Position numbers and translations under genes: made by a program
Shown: in pieces, positions 1-10,412 of the stretch
How positions within the stretch are numbered: position 1 is the stretch's first letter
Layout of the letters: every line of letters begins with the position of its first letter
Assembly: GCA_001939145.1 (NCBI GenBank)
Contig: LSRX01001120.1
Location: 1-64,000 of the forward strand
Direction: 5' to 3'
Length of the DNA: 64,000 bases
Source: Symbiodinium microadriaticum
Lineage: Eukaryota > Sar > Dinophyceae > Suessiales > Symbiodiniaceae
The notes under the pieces: model-generated
Told to the model about the DNA's origin: nothing
What the model saw: only the letters and a program-made list of their open reading frames with translations
Database searches by the model: none

Positions 1-1290
1 TTCTAAAAGCCAGCCCTGGGCCTCCTAGGCCACGTTTCGGAGCGAGTTCCAGCCGGATCCGGGAAGAAGGACTTACCCTAGGAACGAAACAGCCAGAGAC
101 TACACCGTAACAGAACGCAGTTTTGAAACATGGATATAAGAGAGAGGTTAGGCACTCTGCAAATAAGAGACTGCTTGCCAACCAGACAAGTCGAAGAGGC
201 AAGGCGGTCTCCAAGTCATGCAGCCTGAAAGACGAAGAAAATGCAGCGACAGAGGCCAGGAAAAGAAGACTGCTCGTCTGAAGGTGTTTAAGAGAAGAAG
301 CCGCACACTTGACGATTATGCTTGTGCATACAGAAGGTCTGGGTCCATGGCCATCTGCTGCGAAGCTTCCACATCGGAAAACATGATCTCACGCTTCTAA
401 TTCCTCCTTGGGTCCGTGGCCGATCCGAAGATCGACTACGAAGGGAACTGTGTCGCGCTTTGGACGAGTCTTCCAGGATCCAGGCCAATAATCCCACTTT
501 CTAAAGAGAGAGCTGTTGCCATTGCCAACATCTTTGCTTTCTTGCCATGGCCTTTGCTCGGTCTTGTCCATTAGAGCTTGTTTTAGGGTTTAGAGTTAAG
601 GTTTCTTTTAGGGTTGCCACCCGAGAGGTCACACCCGGCATGATTCTACATTTTTGGAAAATTTTGGAAAGATTTTAAGGACTCTATTTGAAAGTTTTTT
701 TTGGGTTTGGGTTACAATGAAATTTTTTCATGTTACGGAAATAAGAGTATGAAACGTTTCCGAATATTGGTAAAGATATGGTTTGGATTTGATATTTTCA
801 TCATTTTCTCAAGATTTTTTTAAGTTTTATTTCTTTATATATCTAGTTTTTGTTATTTCAAACTATAAAAAGAATTTTCGAAATGTATATTCGAAAAAAA
901 AAATCGAAATCGCGATACTTCTCCGATGCGCGTTTATGGATGACTTTAAGCAAGTATATGCGTCGTTGTGGCAGATATTATGAGTTCTTGCTGCGTCAGA
1001 ATGATGGCAGATCCTGAGCAGGTGATGGAAACACTGATACGTTATGGATCTTTATCTCTGCGATAGTTCTGTACCTATGTGGCAGCTTTTGTCTTCGCTC
1101 CTCCACCCCAGGGGATGAGTTTGGGATTGTGTTGTAGGGTGTGTTATGCTTTGTATTCGGCAATACATTCTGTTCCTCCGGTGGTCCGTCTATTCACGGC
1201 CATAATTAGATAGATTTTTGCCGAAGACTTCTTGGCAATAAAGGTGGTGCTGCGGAATCCTCAGTTCGAGCCTCATAGAGATTAACAGAG
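1..1290. other. Unassigned, AT-rich from about 620 to 980
   Basis: I recognise no gene here; the open frames are 60 to 70 codons and match nothing. About 581-615 holds a degenerate TTTAGGG-like run. About 620-980 is clearly more AT-rich than the surroundings, with poly-T and poly-A runs, and looks intergenic. Confidence 0.5.
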
Positions 1291-1780
1291 CTCGCATCTC
1301 CCTAACTTGGTCGTGGAGCTGCAGTCATCTGAATATGGTGGGACATGGAGGGAGACTCGTTATGGAGAAGGTGATGTAGCACTTGATGGTCTTGATGATA
1401 CCGTGCGCTGGGGACATGTATTCTTAGGGAACTATCGTTTGAGTGCTCGCACCCAGCTCCATGCAAGTTACCCCGGCAAAGGCGATCGACTTTTGTTGAT
1501 TGCCTGGACTCCTGCAGCATGGTAGGTATACCCTAAGGACCTCCTATCAGAACTTCGAGAGCTGGGGTTCGTTGTGCCCACCTCTGCACAACTGCAAAGA
1601 GCCCAAGTCAGTCTGTGGGGACCACAGACGAGTTGGCAACCACCTCTGACCTTTCAGACTTCTCAGGTCTGGCCAGTAGGTAGTCTTCAGCCAGGCAGCA
1701 TCACTTTGCAGATCCCTAGCGATGGCGGGAATTCGGATACGAGTTTGAGTGAGGAGGATGTTCTTGTTGCTACTTCGTAA
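1289..1780 (+). pseudogene. Retroelement-like ORF fragment with in-frame TAG
   Basis: One reading frame stays open from about 1,286 to 1,780 except for a TAG at 1,523-1,525. Before the stop it reads ...GKGDRLLLIAWTPAAW; after it, VYPKDLLSELRELGFVVP. The layout of a hydrophobic LLLIAWTP strand, then a charged helix, then LGFxxP resembles a segment I associate with dinoflagellate Copia-type polyproteins, but this is recalled similarity and not a search result. No flanking protease or integrase can be read. The stop could be decay or readthrough. It may belong with the ORFs at 2.4 and 4.7 kb. Confidence 0.4.
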
Positions 1781-2400
1781 TCGTTTACTATCTCTATTAT
1801 GTGCGCCGTTAGGATCTGTGGGGTGAGAAGTAGTAGCTAAGTGTGTAACACATTTGGCTACCTGCTTAGCGGAACGCCGAGGCTGTAGTGGTAGCTGTGT
1901 CTTGTAAGATAGGGACTTAGTTCCGTGAATTGCATGTGCATGGATGTATAATTGCTGTGCATGGAAGCATTTCGATATGAATTTGCTGTATGTCTATTTC
2001 CAAGAATTGACTACATGTCTAGCATGTTTCTGCAAGTGCATACTGTCAAGCAAGCTGATAAGAAGTCGGAGAGCAGTCTGGGAGTGTGGGGGGGGGAGGA
2101 GGGGGGTTCTCGGGGACCAGGTTCGCGGGGTCCTTTGAGGTTCATCCTGTTTGTCGGTTCGGGAAGTCGTCTCATTTGGGACGACTGGGGGATCAAGGCA
2201 TGTCAGAAACGTGATTTGGGCGCGTTTTGGTTCCGGCGCTATCTCGTTAAGAAGCTTCGGACGCTTGACTTGGTGAGGGTCCACTGTGGAAGTATTAAGG
2301 ATGGTGTCTTTGGTTCGCCGTAGGCGATACTGAATATATTGTAGAGCCTTTTGATCGAGTGTGCACCTCCGCTGACGCTTCGTCTCGTTGTGTCTGAGCC
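1781..2400. other. Unassigned, with a poly-G tract
   Basis: Nothing recognisable. Overlapping open frames on both strands (up to 161 codons on the minus strand) lie over a G-rich tract at about 2,084-2,110 and show no family motif. Confidence 0.4.
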
Positions 2401-2781
2401 ATGGAGGAAATCCCGAAGGTGAAGGAGATTGCCCTGGAAGCCGTAAGTGTTTTCGGAGGTGGTCGGCTGGATCCTGCACGCTTGCCCTTCCTAGGCATGG
2501 CGGGGACGGTGTGGCTGATTATGTTCTGCCACATGTGGTCTCTGCGCCGCACCTTGAGCAGAGTCTTCTTTGTGGTGAGCCAGATGCAGTCCCAACTGGA
2601 CTCTGTCAAATGGCAGGTGGACGTGATGAAAACCAGTGTGGATGCAGTGACAACCAGTGTGGATGCCATGACAACTGGCATACGAGACGCGGCATCCTCC
2701 ACCTCGCCGCAAAGACAAGAGCCCTCAGATGGAGAGGACGTGCCTGATCTGGGTCGTGCGGTGAGGGACCTAGCATTGTGA
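2401..2781 (+). CDS. Small predicted membrane and coiled-coil protein
   Basis: The ATG at 2,401 opens a 126-codon frame. Residues about 33-50 (FLGMAGTVWLIMFCHMWS) form one hydrophobic segment. It is followed by a basic stretch and a long polar helix with a repeated motif (VDAVTTSVDAMTTG), suggesting a single-pass membrane protein with a short coiled coil, and then an acidic tail. I do not recognise the family. It lies between two ORFs with in-frame stops and beside an AT-rich patch, so it may be part of the same repeated element and not a host gene. No start signal other than the ATG is visible. Confidence 0.4.
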   Translation: MEEIPKVKEIALEAVSVFGGGRLDPARLPFLGMAGTVWLIMFCHMWSLRRTLSRVFFVVSQMQSQLDSVKWQVDVMKTSVDAVTTSVDAMTTGIRDAASSTSPQRQEPSDGEDVPDLGRAVRDLAL

Positions 2782-2819
2782 GGCCGAATTCCTACTACAG
2801 CCTCCATCCAGGCCAATAA

Positions 2820-3480
2820 TTAAATTTTTTATGATATATGTATGATTCTACTATGAATTGGGGTTTTATGCTTTTATGGAAAATTTATGATATTTTTATA
2901 TGCATTTTCATGGAGGATTGCCAAGACACTCTTGTGTATATGGACATTATTCTGAGGCATGCTACAACACATATATTTTTTCTCTCTCCTGTTGCGAAAC
3001 TGTACTAGTTTCACAGGAGCTGTACAACATTAGTTCGTTTGGGGCCATGCGTAATATGCGAACATGTAAGACATTCTGGTGATCACAGCACCCTGATTGC
3101 TTGGCCGCTTCTGTGACATGTGTCGATGACTGCCAGTCAGCTGCCAGTCATGCATGTCAGCGACCATGGACCAAGCTGCTTCGATGCTTTTCTATTATGT
3201 CAGTTTTGGGTCCAAGCCGTGTCTGTTTTCGATCGGTGGAAATGAGTACACCGACTGAGATTTCTCATGAATACATTTTGCGAATAAGGTCATACTGTCA
3301 GTGCATGCAGCAGTGCGGCTACAGCATAAACATACCACATGTGAGCAATGGCAGCGGTCTTCAATTTCAAACGATCGAACGGATTCTACTTGCTTGAAAT
3401 GCCCAGCTGTTGTCGCCAGTCAGCAATCTGCACTCTCCACTGTTCGTCAACGTCCTGGCACTTCTCAGAAGAAAATGGCT
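2820..3480. other. Unassigned, AT-rich start
   Basis: About 2,820-2,900 is AT-rich with repeated TTTATG words, the inverse of the CATAAA words at 4.3-4.5 kb. The rest has only short open frames with no recognisable motif. Confidence 0.4.
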
Positions 3481-3527
3481 GTCCAGCCTCCATAGGGCAT
3501 GAGCACCCTCCCGCCCTCCTTCGCTCC

Positions 3528-3657
3528 CCCTCCCTCCTCCCTCCTCCCTCCCTTCCTCCCTCTCCCTCCCTCCCTCCCTCCCTCCCTCCCTCCATGCATC
3601 CCTCCCTCCATCCATCCATCCATCCATCCATCCATCCATCCATCCATCCATCCATCG
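3528..3657. repeat. (CTCC)n and (CATC)n microsatellites
   Basis: A CTCC-rich tract at about 3,528-3,593 is followed by about twelve copies of CATC up to 3,657. The long open frames over it on both strands are products of the repeat. A single N at 3,701 suggests that assembly was difficult here. Confidence 0.9.
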
Positions 3658-4027
3658 TCCTTTGCATGCATGCACTAACTCATACATACCACATACATAT
3701 NCCCCTGCCCACCCCTGCCTCCCAACCCCCCACCCCCCAGCTCCAAAACCCCCCTCATTGGGTGGCCTGGACCCCTTCCGGGCATCCAGGTGCAGGGAGG
3801 CCCAAGCACCTCGTTCTGATGTTTGGAGACAGTGCAAACAAACTAAACCTCAAGGGAGGGCGGGAGGAAGGAGGGAGCAGGAGTCATTTACATCTAGAGT
3901 CATATCCTTCGCGTTCCAGGTTTCCGACCTTACATAGATTGGACTAATGAATTTGGCAAGTGAAGTGGGCATTGATCACACTGTTTGGATGAAGTTAATG
4001 GTTCGGTCTCAGTTTACAATGGCTCTC

Positions 4028-4560
4028 TAAACTTTAAACTCTAAGCTCTAACCCCCAGAGTCCTTCATGTCAGGTTTCTCCTATCCTATCTGCTCTGGTC
4101 CAATTTGCCTGTGAGAGACATGTGTCCTTATTGGCCCTTCTCGTCGTCACGTCGATTATTCGTTTCATAAGTCCAAGCAGCCATCCAACCGAGAAATACA
4201 CATGGCAAAGACACGAAACATTAAATTCAGGAAATAGTGTCACAGCTAAATCAGTTATGGAACCCACCACAAAATAGGACAAAGGCCTTTACGAAGATCA
4301 GAGACAGTAATCCAAAACGTTATTAAAACAAGCAAAAAGCAGCCATAAAAAACCATAAATAAATCATAAAGAAGCCATAAGCCAGGAATATAACCAAATC
4401 ATAAAAAAAATCATACAATATATATAGTTCTGTACCGTTTTATGATTTATTTATGTTTCGTTTATGAAAACCATAAATAAATCATAAAAAACCATAAACC
4501 AAGAAAATAGACGAATCATAAATAACTCATAAATGAACCATAAAAATAATTATTTGGGAT
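4028..4560. repeat. CATAAA-rich AT tract with perfect 18-bp inverted repeat
   Basis: The tract starts with a degenerate CTAAACTTTAAACTCTAAGC run at 4,028-4,056 that resembles telomeric repeat. From about 4,315 the words CCATAAA and ATCATAAA recur at close spacing. An 18-base arm at 4,438-4,455 (TTTTATGATTTATTTATG) is matched exactly by its reverse complement at 4,472-4,489, with a 16-base loop. Confidence 0.7.
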
Positions 4561-4679
4561 TCTGGGCCTGTAGTAGTAAATCCGGCGTCACAAACCTAGC
4601 ATCGATGCACAGCCAGTTCTTTTTGAATTGTGAAGACCTTCGAAGTCTGTGCCTGACGTCGCAATACACGTGTGACATG

Positions 4680-5859
4680 ATGTTGCTCCACCACTTTCAG
4701 ACCGAGCTGGAAGACTTGGTCAGGTCTCACGTGGCTTTAACTGCGGCGGTCAACTTGGTGCTGGACAAGGGCTCGAGTGCTACTACCACGCTTGCTGCGA
4801 GTTCAACGACGATACCAACGATCTCTACGACAGCATCTGTGGTGCAGGAACTCAAGGATGCTCTGGATCCGCTGGGTCAGCGTATGCGAGCTCTGCGAGA
4901 CACCCTGGACACGGGGCTGGCTGGGGTCACTCGACAGCTTGCAGACATGGATCAGACCAGTCCCAACCTCAAGCCTATCCAAGACAGCCTCAAGGACTTG
5001 GCTACAAGGCAGGAGACGATGGTCCCAGTCACTGACAAGAACCTTGAAGAGACCAAAGTGCAGGTGACCAAGCTGGATATTTGGTGCGAAAAGTTGTCGA
5101 CAAACCTATAGGTGACGAACAAAGTACTGGGTGCCCACCAGGAACTCGTTGACCTGCTCAGCGTGCTCAAAGGCCTGTCCGAGAAGCACAGGGAGCAAGT
5201 TGAAAAGTTTGAGATGGCCTTTCGAGGGAAACTGACCTCCATCACGGAGGAACTGCAGACTCTCAAAGGGCAGGCCAACAACTTGCACGGGACCAGCCAC
5301 GGCTTGCTACGTGGGCTCCAGAAAGGTGTGGACCACCAGGCCAATAGTGCTGATAGCACTGCTACTACCATGGCGGCAATTGCGGCGGCCTTCAGCAAGC
5401 TGCCCATTGACTCGCCTGGCATCGGCAAGATCCTGGACAATGTTCTTTCACTTGCAGAGCTGGTCAAGGAACAGGAGAGCCACTTCTCTCAGATCAATGA
5501 GCACATGAGTCTGTTTGACACCAAGCTGCATGATGTGAAAGAGAAGTTGCCAGAGAGGCCGCCGTATCGTGTCCCTCCGGCAGAGCAGAGCAGTGGTAGC
5601 CAGACAGCCAGGCCCCCACCACAGGTGATCGATCTCCAGAGCCGTATCCCTGTAAATCGGAAACCCCCCAAATCCTGCAACACTTGAAACTTCACCAAAC
5701 AAGGTCTCTTTGCCCCAGGTCTTTAGAGGTGGTGACAACATAGTCAGGACGTCCTTTGTGACTACGCCACCGGTTGGTCCGGGAATAGCCACAGTCACGC
5801 ACAGTGACGGATCCAAACAGGCGATCCGCGAAGAGGATATCCGGGGCTACATTGGGTGA
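4680..5859 (+). pseudogene. Long coiled-coil ORF interrupted by TAG and one frameshift
   Basis: One frame runs from the ATG pair at 4,677-4,682 to a TAG at 5,109-5,111, then continues directly to 5,687. A shift of one frame near the C6 run at about 5,663-5,668 opens a further coherent stretch ending in a TGA at 5,857-5,859 (...VTHSDGSKQAIREEDIRGYIG). Apart from these two breaks the product would be almost 400 residues long. It is mostly amphipathic helix: a Ser/Thr/Ala-rich linker, then heptad-like segments such as LKDLATRQETMV and GLSEKHREQVEKFE, a Pro-rich region, and a short tail. I do not recognise the family. It may be the structural ORF of a mobile element or a decayed host gene. A possible splice acceptor (TTTCAG) lies at about 4,700. 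Confidence 0.5.
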
Positions 5860-6940
5860 TATGCCTAGGCCAACTTTTTCTGTGCTTGGCTTGTTGCCCG
5901 TTTGTTGTAGCCCCGGGACCGTAATTGCATGAGGAGCTTGCATGCTGCATGACACGACACTTTGAATTTAAGCATGTTTTGATTTCTGAGGAGTCCGAAC
6001 ACAATGAATTTAAAGCATGTTTCTGACCCCCTAGGGAGTCCGACTTTGTGCATGAGCATGGCGCATGTGTTCTGGTGGCTGTCGCCAGGGGCATGTTGTA
6101 CATGAATTTAGGAATGCATGTTGCATGTTGCATGTCGTACATGAATTTGAGAATTTCTTTAACCTGGGTGCTGGTTTATGTTCTCGTGGCCTTTGTATAT
6201 ATGGGAATAAGTAGTTCAGCTTGGGTGTACAATGTTTGACACACCTGTATGCGATACGGCTGCACTATGTCGGTTCTTGTGTACCTTAATGTCCCGTATG
6301 TCACGTGTTCTTGTACTTGTCGATATTAACTGAGGCAGCTGTGCATGAGATCCAATCTGTCTCGCTGGTAGGGCACATGAAAGTCCCTACATGGCTTCGG
6401 TGCATGGAATTCAGTTCTTTCGGTTCGGCTCCTTACTTTCTGTGTTTGTATACTGCTGTAGTCAGTTGGGAGAATTGCATCGTTGGAAGTCCGTAAGCTT
6501 CAGATCGATTAGGGCAGTTCCGGTGTCGTCAGAGATTGTGCTAGCATTTGGTGTTCAGTGTGTGTCGTTGGTTGCGCTGTGGCAGCTTGGAACGTGACTT
6601 CGAACTTCGTCTCGTTGGTGGATCACTCGAGGCGTATCCCCTGATTCAGATGTAAAGTACCACGAAGAATTCGTTCAGCTCCTCGCGTCTTCCATATGCT
6701 CGACGCCGTGCTACGGCAACTGAACTGCTCCATGCGAGCCAAGCAAAAGAAGGGGTAACAGACGTGTAAGCCCGAGACTTGTAAGCTCAAGGCCCCAGCT
6801 CTTGCAGTTTTAGTTGTTAGAGCATTCGCTCTGGTGGGGTCCGTCGTTATATATTTATGGGTTTATGCGGTAGGTGCCACTTTGTCTTTCTTGACTTAAA
6901 GAACCAAGACGAACTACCTTATACAAGGCCTTACAACTAC
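5860..6940. other. Unassigned, with a 43-bp tandem duplication
   Basis: About 5,961-6,002 and 6,004-6,048 are two diverged copies of a unit reading TTGAATTTAAGCATGTTT followed by AGTCCGA. GCATGTTG words continue to 6,145. No gene is recognisable; open frames are short. Confidence 0.5.
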
Positions 6941-6942
6941 CT

Positions 6943-6974
6943 TAGGGTTTAGGGTTTAGGGTTTAGGGTTTAGG
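6943..6974 (+). repeat. Interstitial telomere-type repeat (TTTAGGG)n
   Basis: About four uninterrupted units of TTTAGGG, the plant and alveolate telomere unit, sit far from any visible end of the sequence. This is an interstitial tract, as left by end fusion, break repair or transposition. Confidence 0.9.
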
Positions 6975-6979
6975 AGAAT

Positions 6980-7255
6980 ACCCTCTCTATGTATTTTCAA
7001 CAGGATACCTTACATCATACCTCTATAGGCTACAAAGTAGGTTTTGTACGATACTTTATGGAGTATCCTACGAAATACTTGAAGAAATGTCCGGTAGTAG
7101 AACACTTTGCAGGAGACCGCCTATGTAATATACCTTTTGTGTACCTTACATGAAAATATACCTTATAAAATGTCCTTTACAATGCCTTTGAAGATGCTTT
7201 TTAGAATACTTTATTGTAGGATACCTTATAGCATACCCTATAGGGCTGACTTAAA
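6980..7255. repeat. Degenerate array of ATACCTTAYA words
   Basis: The words ATACCTTACA, ATACCTTATA, ATACTTTAT and CATACCCTATAGG recur roughly every 14-20 bases over 270 bases, directly after the telomere-type tract. It is an old, diverged short-unit repeat with no coding potential. Confidence 0.6.
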
Positions 7256-7297
7256 AAAGGATAATCAGGAGAGGAGCCCAAGATCTAAGAGAACCGA

Positions 7298-7410
7298 TTG
7301 AATTCAATATGGCTGTCGGATTGAGGATTGAAGATTTAAAATGCCTCAGAAAATTCCCCTTGGCATCTGCAATCTTGAATCTTCAATCGGACGGCCCTAT
7401 TGAATTCAAT
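7298..7410. repeat. Imperfect foldback (inverted repeat) element
   Basis: The arm at 7,298-7,337 begins TTGAATTCAATA and contains GATTGAGGATTGAAGATT. It pairs with the arm at 7,371-7,410, whose reverse complement reads TTGAATTCAATAGGGC then GATTGAAGATTCAAGATT. The loop is about 33 bases. It belongs with the larger palindromes at 7.95-8.29 kb, which share the GATTGAA and TTCAAGATT words. Confidence 0.75.
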
Positions 7411-7429
7411 AGAGCCTAATTATTGAATT

Positions 7430-7945
7430 CAATGGGGCTCACGGTACAGAATGCTCTTTAAAGTATTGTTCAAACACCGAAATGCATATACACACATATG
7501 TATGCCACCCCTATCGGGCTACGGTACGCTTGTTGTGACCTTTTTCTTTTCGGTGTTCAACAGTGTTTTCATGCTAGGCTTTGTCTTGAACTAGTGCACC
7601 GCGCCGCACCGGTTCAAGCAAGCACATGCAAACACGTGAACACTAGTAACGCGCTGTTACTTAATATTTTTTCACCCCACCCTCCACGCCCTTGGGGGGA
7701 CAGTCGCACGGCATCGCTTGCCCTCAGCTCCTATCCTCTGGCAGGCAATGCCCTGCTCCGCAAGCATCCTTTCACAGCAACCCTCGCGGTAAAAAAGGAA
7801 GTGCGCTGCAGCTTCTTGTCGTTTAACTTAGGTCAAGCAAGCTTTAGCATAGAACAGAGTAGTCTTTAAAGCAAGGGGGAGAGGGTCAGGGGCATAATAA
7901 ACAGGACNGGGGGGGGGGGGGTGCCGAAGTACGTTTGACACTGAA
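7430..7945. other. Unassigned, with a G homopolymer and an N
   Basis: A 123-codon frame (7,498-7,869) has no family motif. A poly-G run with one N at 7,908 marks an assembly problem at about 7,903-7,921. Confidence 0.35.
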
Positions 7946-7949
7946 TTGA

Positions 7950-8290
7950 GAAACCGTGAGCCGGATTGAAACCGATTGAATTTCAATCGAGCCCGGGATT
8001 CAAGATTCAAGATTTCCTTTGTCAGAATCTTGAATCCCGATTGAAACCGGTTGAAGCGATTGAATTTCAATCGAGCCCTGGGTTCAAGATTCAAATTTCC
8101 GGTTGATGGCAATTTTTTTTGCTAATCTTGAATCTTGAGTCCAGGACGCGATTGAAATTCAATCGCTTCAATCGGCTTGAATCGGCGTCAATCGGGATTC
8201 AAGATATTCACAAAACTTAAAGGGAAATCTTGAATCTTGAATCCAAGGCTCGATTGAAGTTCAATCCGCTTCAGTCGGTTTCGATCGGTC
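7950..8290. repeat. Cluster of GATTGAATTTCAATCG palindromes (foldback element)
   Basis: Long arms at 8,053-8,100 and 8,122-8,169 pair almost fully (AAGCGATTGAATTTCAATCG, then TCAAGATTCAA) around a loop of about 21 bases. Further copies of the same words lie at 7,960-8,040 and 8,195-8,280 in both orientations. Each arm contains the palindrome GATTGAAATTCAATC, so the unit is nested. This fits a non-coding foldback or MITE-like repeat. Confidence 0.8.
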
Positions 8291-8299
8291 GACTGCCTG

Positions 8300-9900
8300 T
8301 TCGACAGTCGTCTGATACCCTCCCCATCCAAATACCCACGAAAAAGGCTGGATCTTTGGGGGGGGGGGGGTAGCTTATTTATCTGTGTGTAATTATATAT
8401 CTTTCAATGGATAAGCCAGTGAAACCAGTTTGTTGCTCCACGACGGAAGCTGTTGCGCTCAGAGACAATGGTGGGTTCCTACACATCGAACAACTCCCAA
8501 TCTGTCCGCGTAGTAACGTAGTGCATTGATTCTTGCGGTTACGGAATTTGATAATGATGCAGTGACTATCAATTGCAACATGCGTAGCCCCGTTTTCGGG
8601 TTTGCCATTTCCCACTCGAGTCAGATGAACACGCTTCTCGGAGAATCATGGAGGTGCATCGGTTCAGTCCGAATAGTTTCGCAACTTCGCCTTCCGGCAG
8701 AAAACCCAACTTTTGATCGAACTTTGAATTCACAGCACTTACCGAAGTGATTGTCCATGGCAGTTTGCATTAAAAGCTTCACCTTGAATTTTTTAGTTTG
8801 TTGTGCCATGGCGCCGTGGGATCTAGCAGGTGGTGCTGCAGCTTGGGGAATTCCCAACACATCGCGAAGACAAGCGCTGAATGCCAGCACAGCTTCCAGA
8901 CTTTCGAGATCGAACCGATTCCGTGGCTTCTGCCAGTCCGCCCCATGGGCCGCCAACTTCTGATGCTACTCAAAAATCACGGCTCTTCTCACCTTCGGCT
9001 TCCTTCTTCTCGTCGTCACCCGTGATTGGCGAAGAAGCGACCGACCTCGCCGTCGTGCCGACCTCGGGAGAAAGAAGCATCGTACCAATTCTTGATTGCA
9101 TCTTGTTCAGAGCAGCGTCGAGGGCTCTGACAGTGTTTCAAGCTTTTCAGGTTGTCACATAGCCCACATATTCGAAGGTGCTCGAAGTTATGACCTCCAA
9201 GCTTGACGATGAACGCAGCCTGGCTGACTTTCCATCAGTAAGCTTCATGTCTAGTTGTTGGCCGCGCACAGCGAACCGAGGCTTACAGCGTGCGTGCTTG
9301 CAGGCTGTCGGTCGCTTGGCGAAGGCCACCAACAGATTGAAAACTGAGGTGTTTGTGTGTCCGAACTGGAGCAGGATGTGTCCAAGCTGCGACCGCTGTG
9401 CTTGGGAGTTGTATCAGCCATTGCAGCATCATCGGCGTCGATGTCTGGTGCCAAACTCGCAGCAATCAGCATAACGTACTGCTTCGCCAAAGTAGCTTAG
9501 TCAGAGGCTGTGACGCTGTTTCTGCCAGAGGCGACACAGTCTGAACGTACAGAGAATGGCCATTGGTGCGCTCAGCAGCTGGCATCTCAGAAACAAACGT
9601 CCGAAATCAAAACGACCAGCAGTTGTTCATCATGAGAGTCATAGGATCATTGACGAATGTCAATAGGATCGAAAGGTTTTATAGATTGTCTACAGTCAAG
9701 AGTCTATTGGAGAGTTTGCAGAAGCCAACAAGAAGAACAATGTTTGCAGTCCTAACTTAGCTTCGTAATCGAAATAGAAAGGGCCGGCAGCACAAACAAG
9801 AAAGACAGAAATTTCTGGGCAAAGGTAAGGAAAGACAGGGTACTGGATCGAGAAACCACACCATCAGCATTCATGTGTGTTTTCAGGCTTCCATGTACCC
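8300..9900. other. Unassigned region, possibly minus-strand retroelement debris
   Basis: Frames of up to 111 codons on the minus strand (8,621-8,956) and 79 codons (9,251-9,490) have protein-like composition, but I could not place them in a family, and adjacent minus-strand frames seem linked by shifts. A poly-G run sits at 8,358-8,370. No functional call is justified. Confidence 0.3.
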
Positions 9901-9907
9901 ATACATG

Positions 9908-9908
<1 letters not shown>

Positions 9909-9937
<29 letters not shown>
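9909..9937. repeat. (CA)n microsatellite
   Basis: About fourteen uninterrupted CA units. Confidence 0.95.
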
Positions 9938-9938
<1 letters not shown>

Positions 9939-10071
9939 CTGCACTGCATAATGTTGCCGGCTTATTCGGTGTGGTACGACGGAATGGCAGGTGTTTTATG
10001 TTAAGATATGCAGAAAGACAATGCTTGCTAACATGCCTTTCCAATGCCAACCAACGCGAATGTAATCATAT

Positions 10072-10088
10072 GTAGCCATTTGGCCGAG
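10072..10088 (+). other. Possible relict of the dinoflagellate spliced leader
   Basis: The sequence GTAGCCATTTGGCCGAG closely resembles the conserved dinoflagellate spliced leader, which contains GTAGCCATTTTGGCTCAAG: the first ten bases match exactly, one T is missing from the T4 run, and the end differs at two or three positions. Retroposed, previously trans-spliced cDNAs leave such relics in dinoflagellate genomes. No obvious coding sequence follows closely, so chance similarity is possible. Confidence 0.3.
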
Positions 10089-10326
10089 TTACTGTTACTG
10101 TTTGAAAAGAGTTTCCTTATGTGGTTTTGGTTTTACTTTTGTAGGGGAGCAGCACCTGGTCGTCGCACGCGGTGCGCCCACTTTTGACGAGCTTGGTGAG
10201 GTAGTTGATGCGATTAGTGTGCGGAGCCTTCTGTCCTGTCATGGCTGCGAAGCTGTGGCGAGGATGATCGGATGCGAATTGCTTTTTGAGAGCTGACATC
10301 TGCTTCGTGCCAACATGTATGCGCAA

Positions 10327-10412
10327 GGGTTCTGAACAGGATCCTGAACAGGGTTCTGAACAGGTTCTGAAGAGGGTCCCCGAACAGGTCCCCTAACAGG
10401 TGCCCTAAAGGG
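10327..10412 (+). repeat. 13-14-bp minisatellite (GGTTCTGAACAG-type)
   Basis: Six or seven diverging copies of GGTTCTGAACAG / GGTCCCCGAACAG / GGTCCCCTAACAG in direct order. Confidence 0.8.

Noticed and set aside
2295..2816. 173-codon minus-strand frame
   Set aside because: It lies opposite the 2,401-2,781 ORF, which has the better layout (ATG, hydrophobic segment, helix); the minus frame has no motif.
3348..3947. 199-codon + frame and 156-codon minus frame rich in Pro, His, Gly or Asp
   Set aside because: Generated by the CTCC and CATC microsatellites; the sequence includes an N and no conserved motif.
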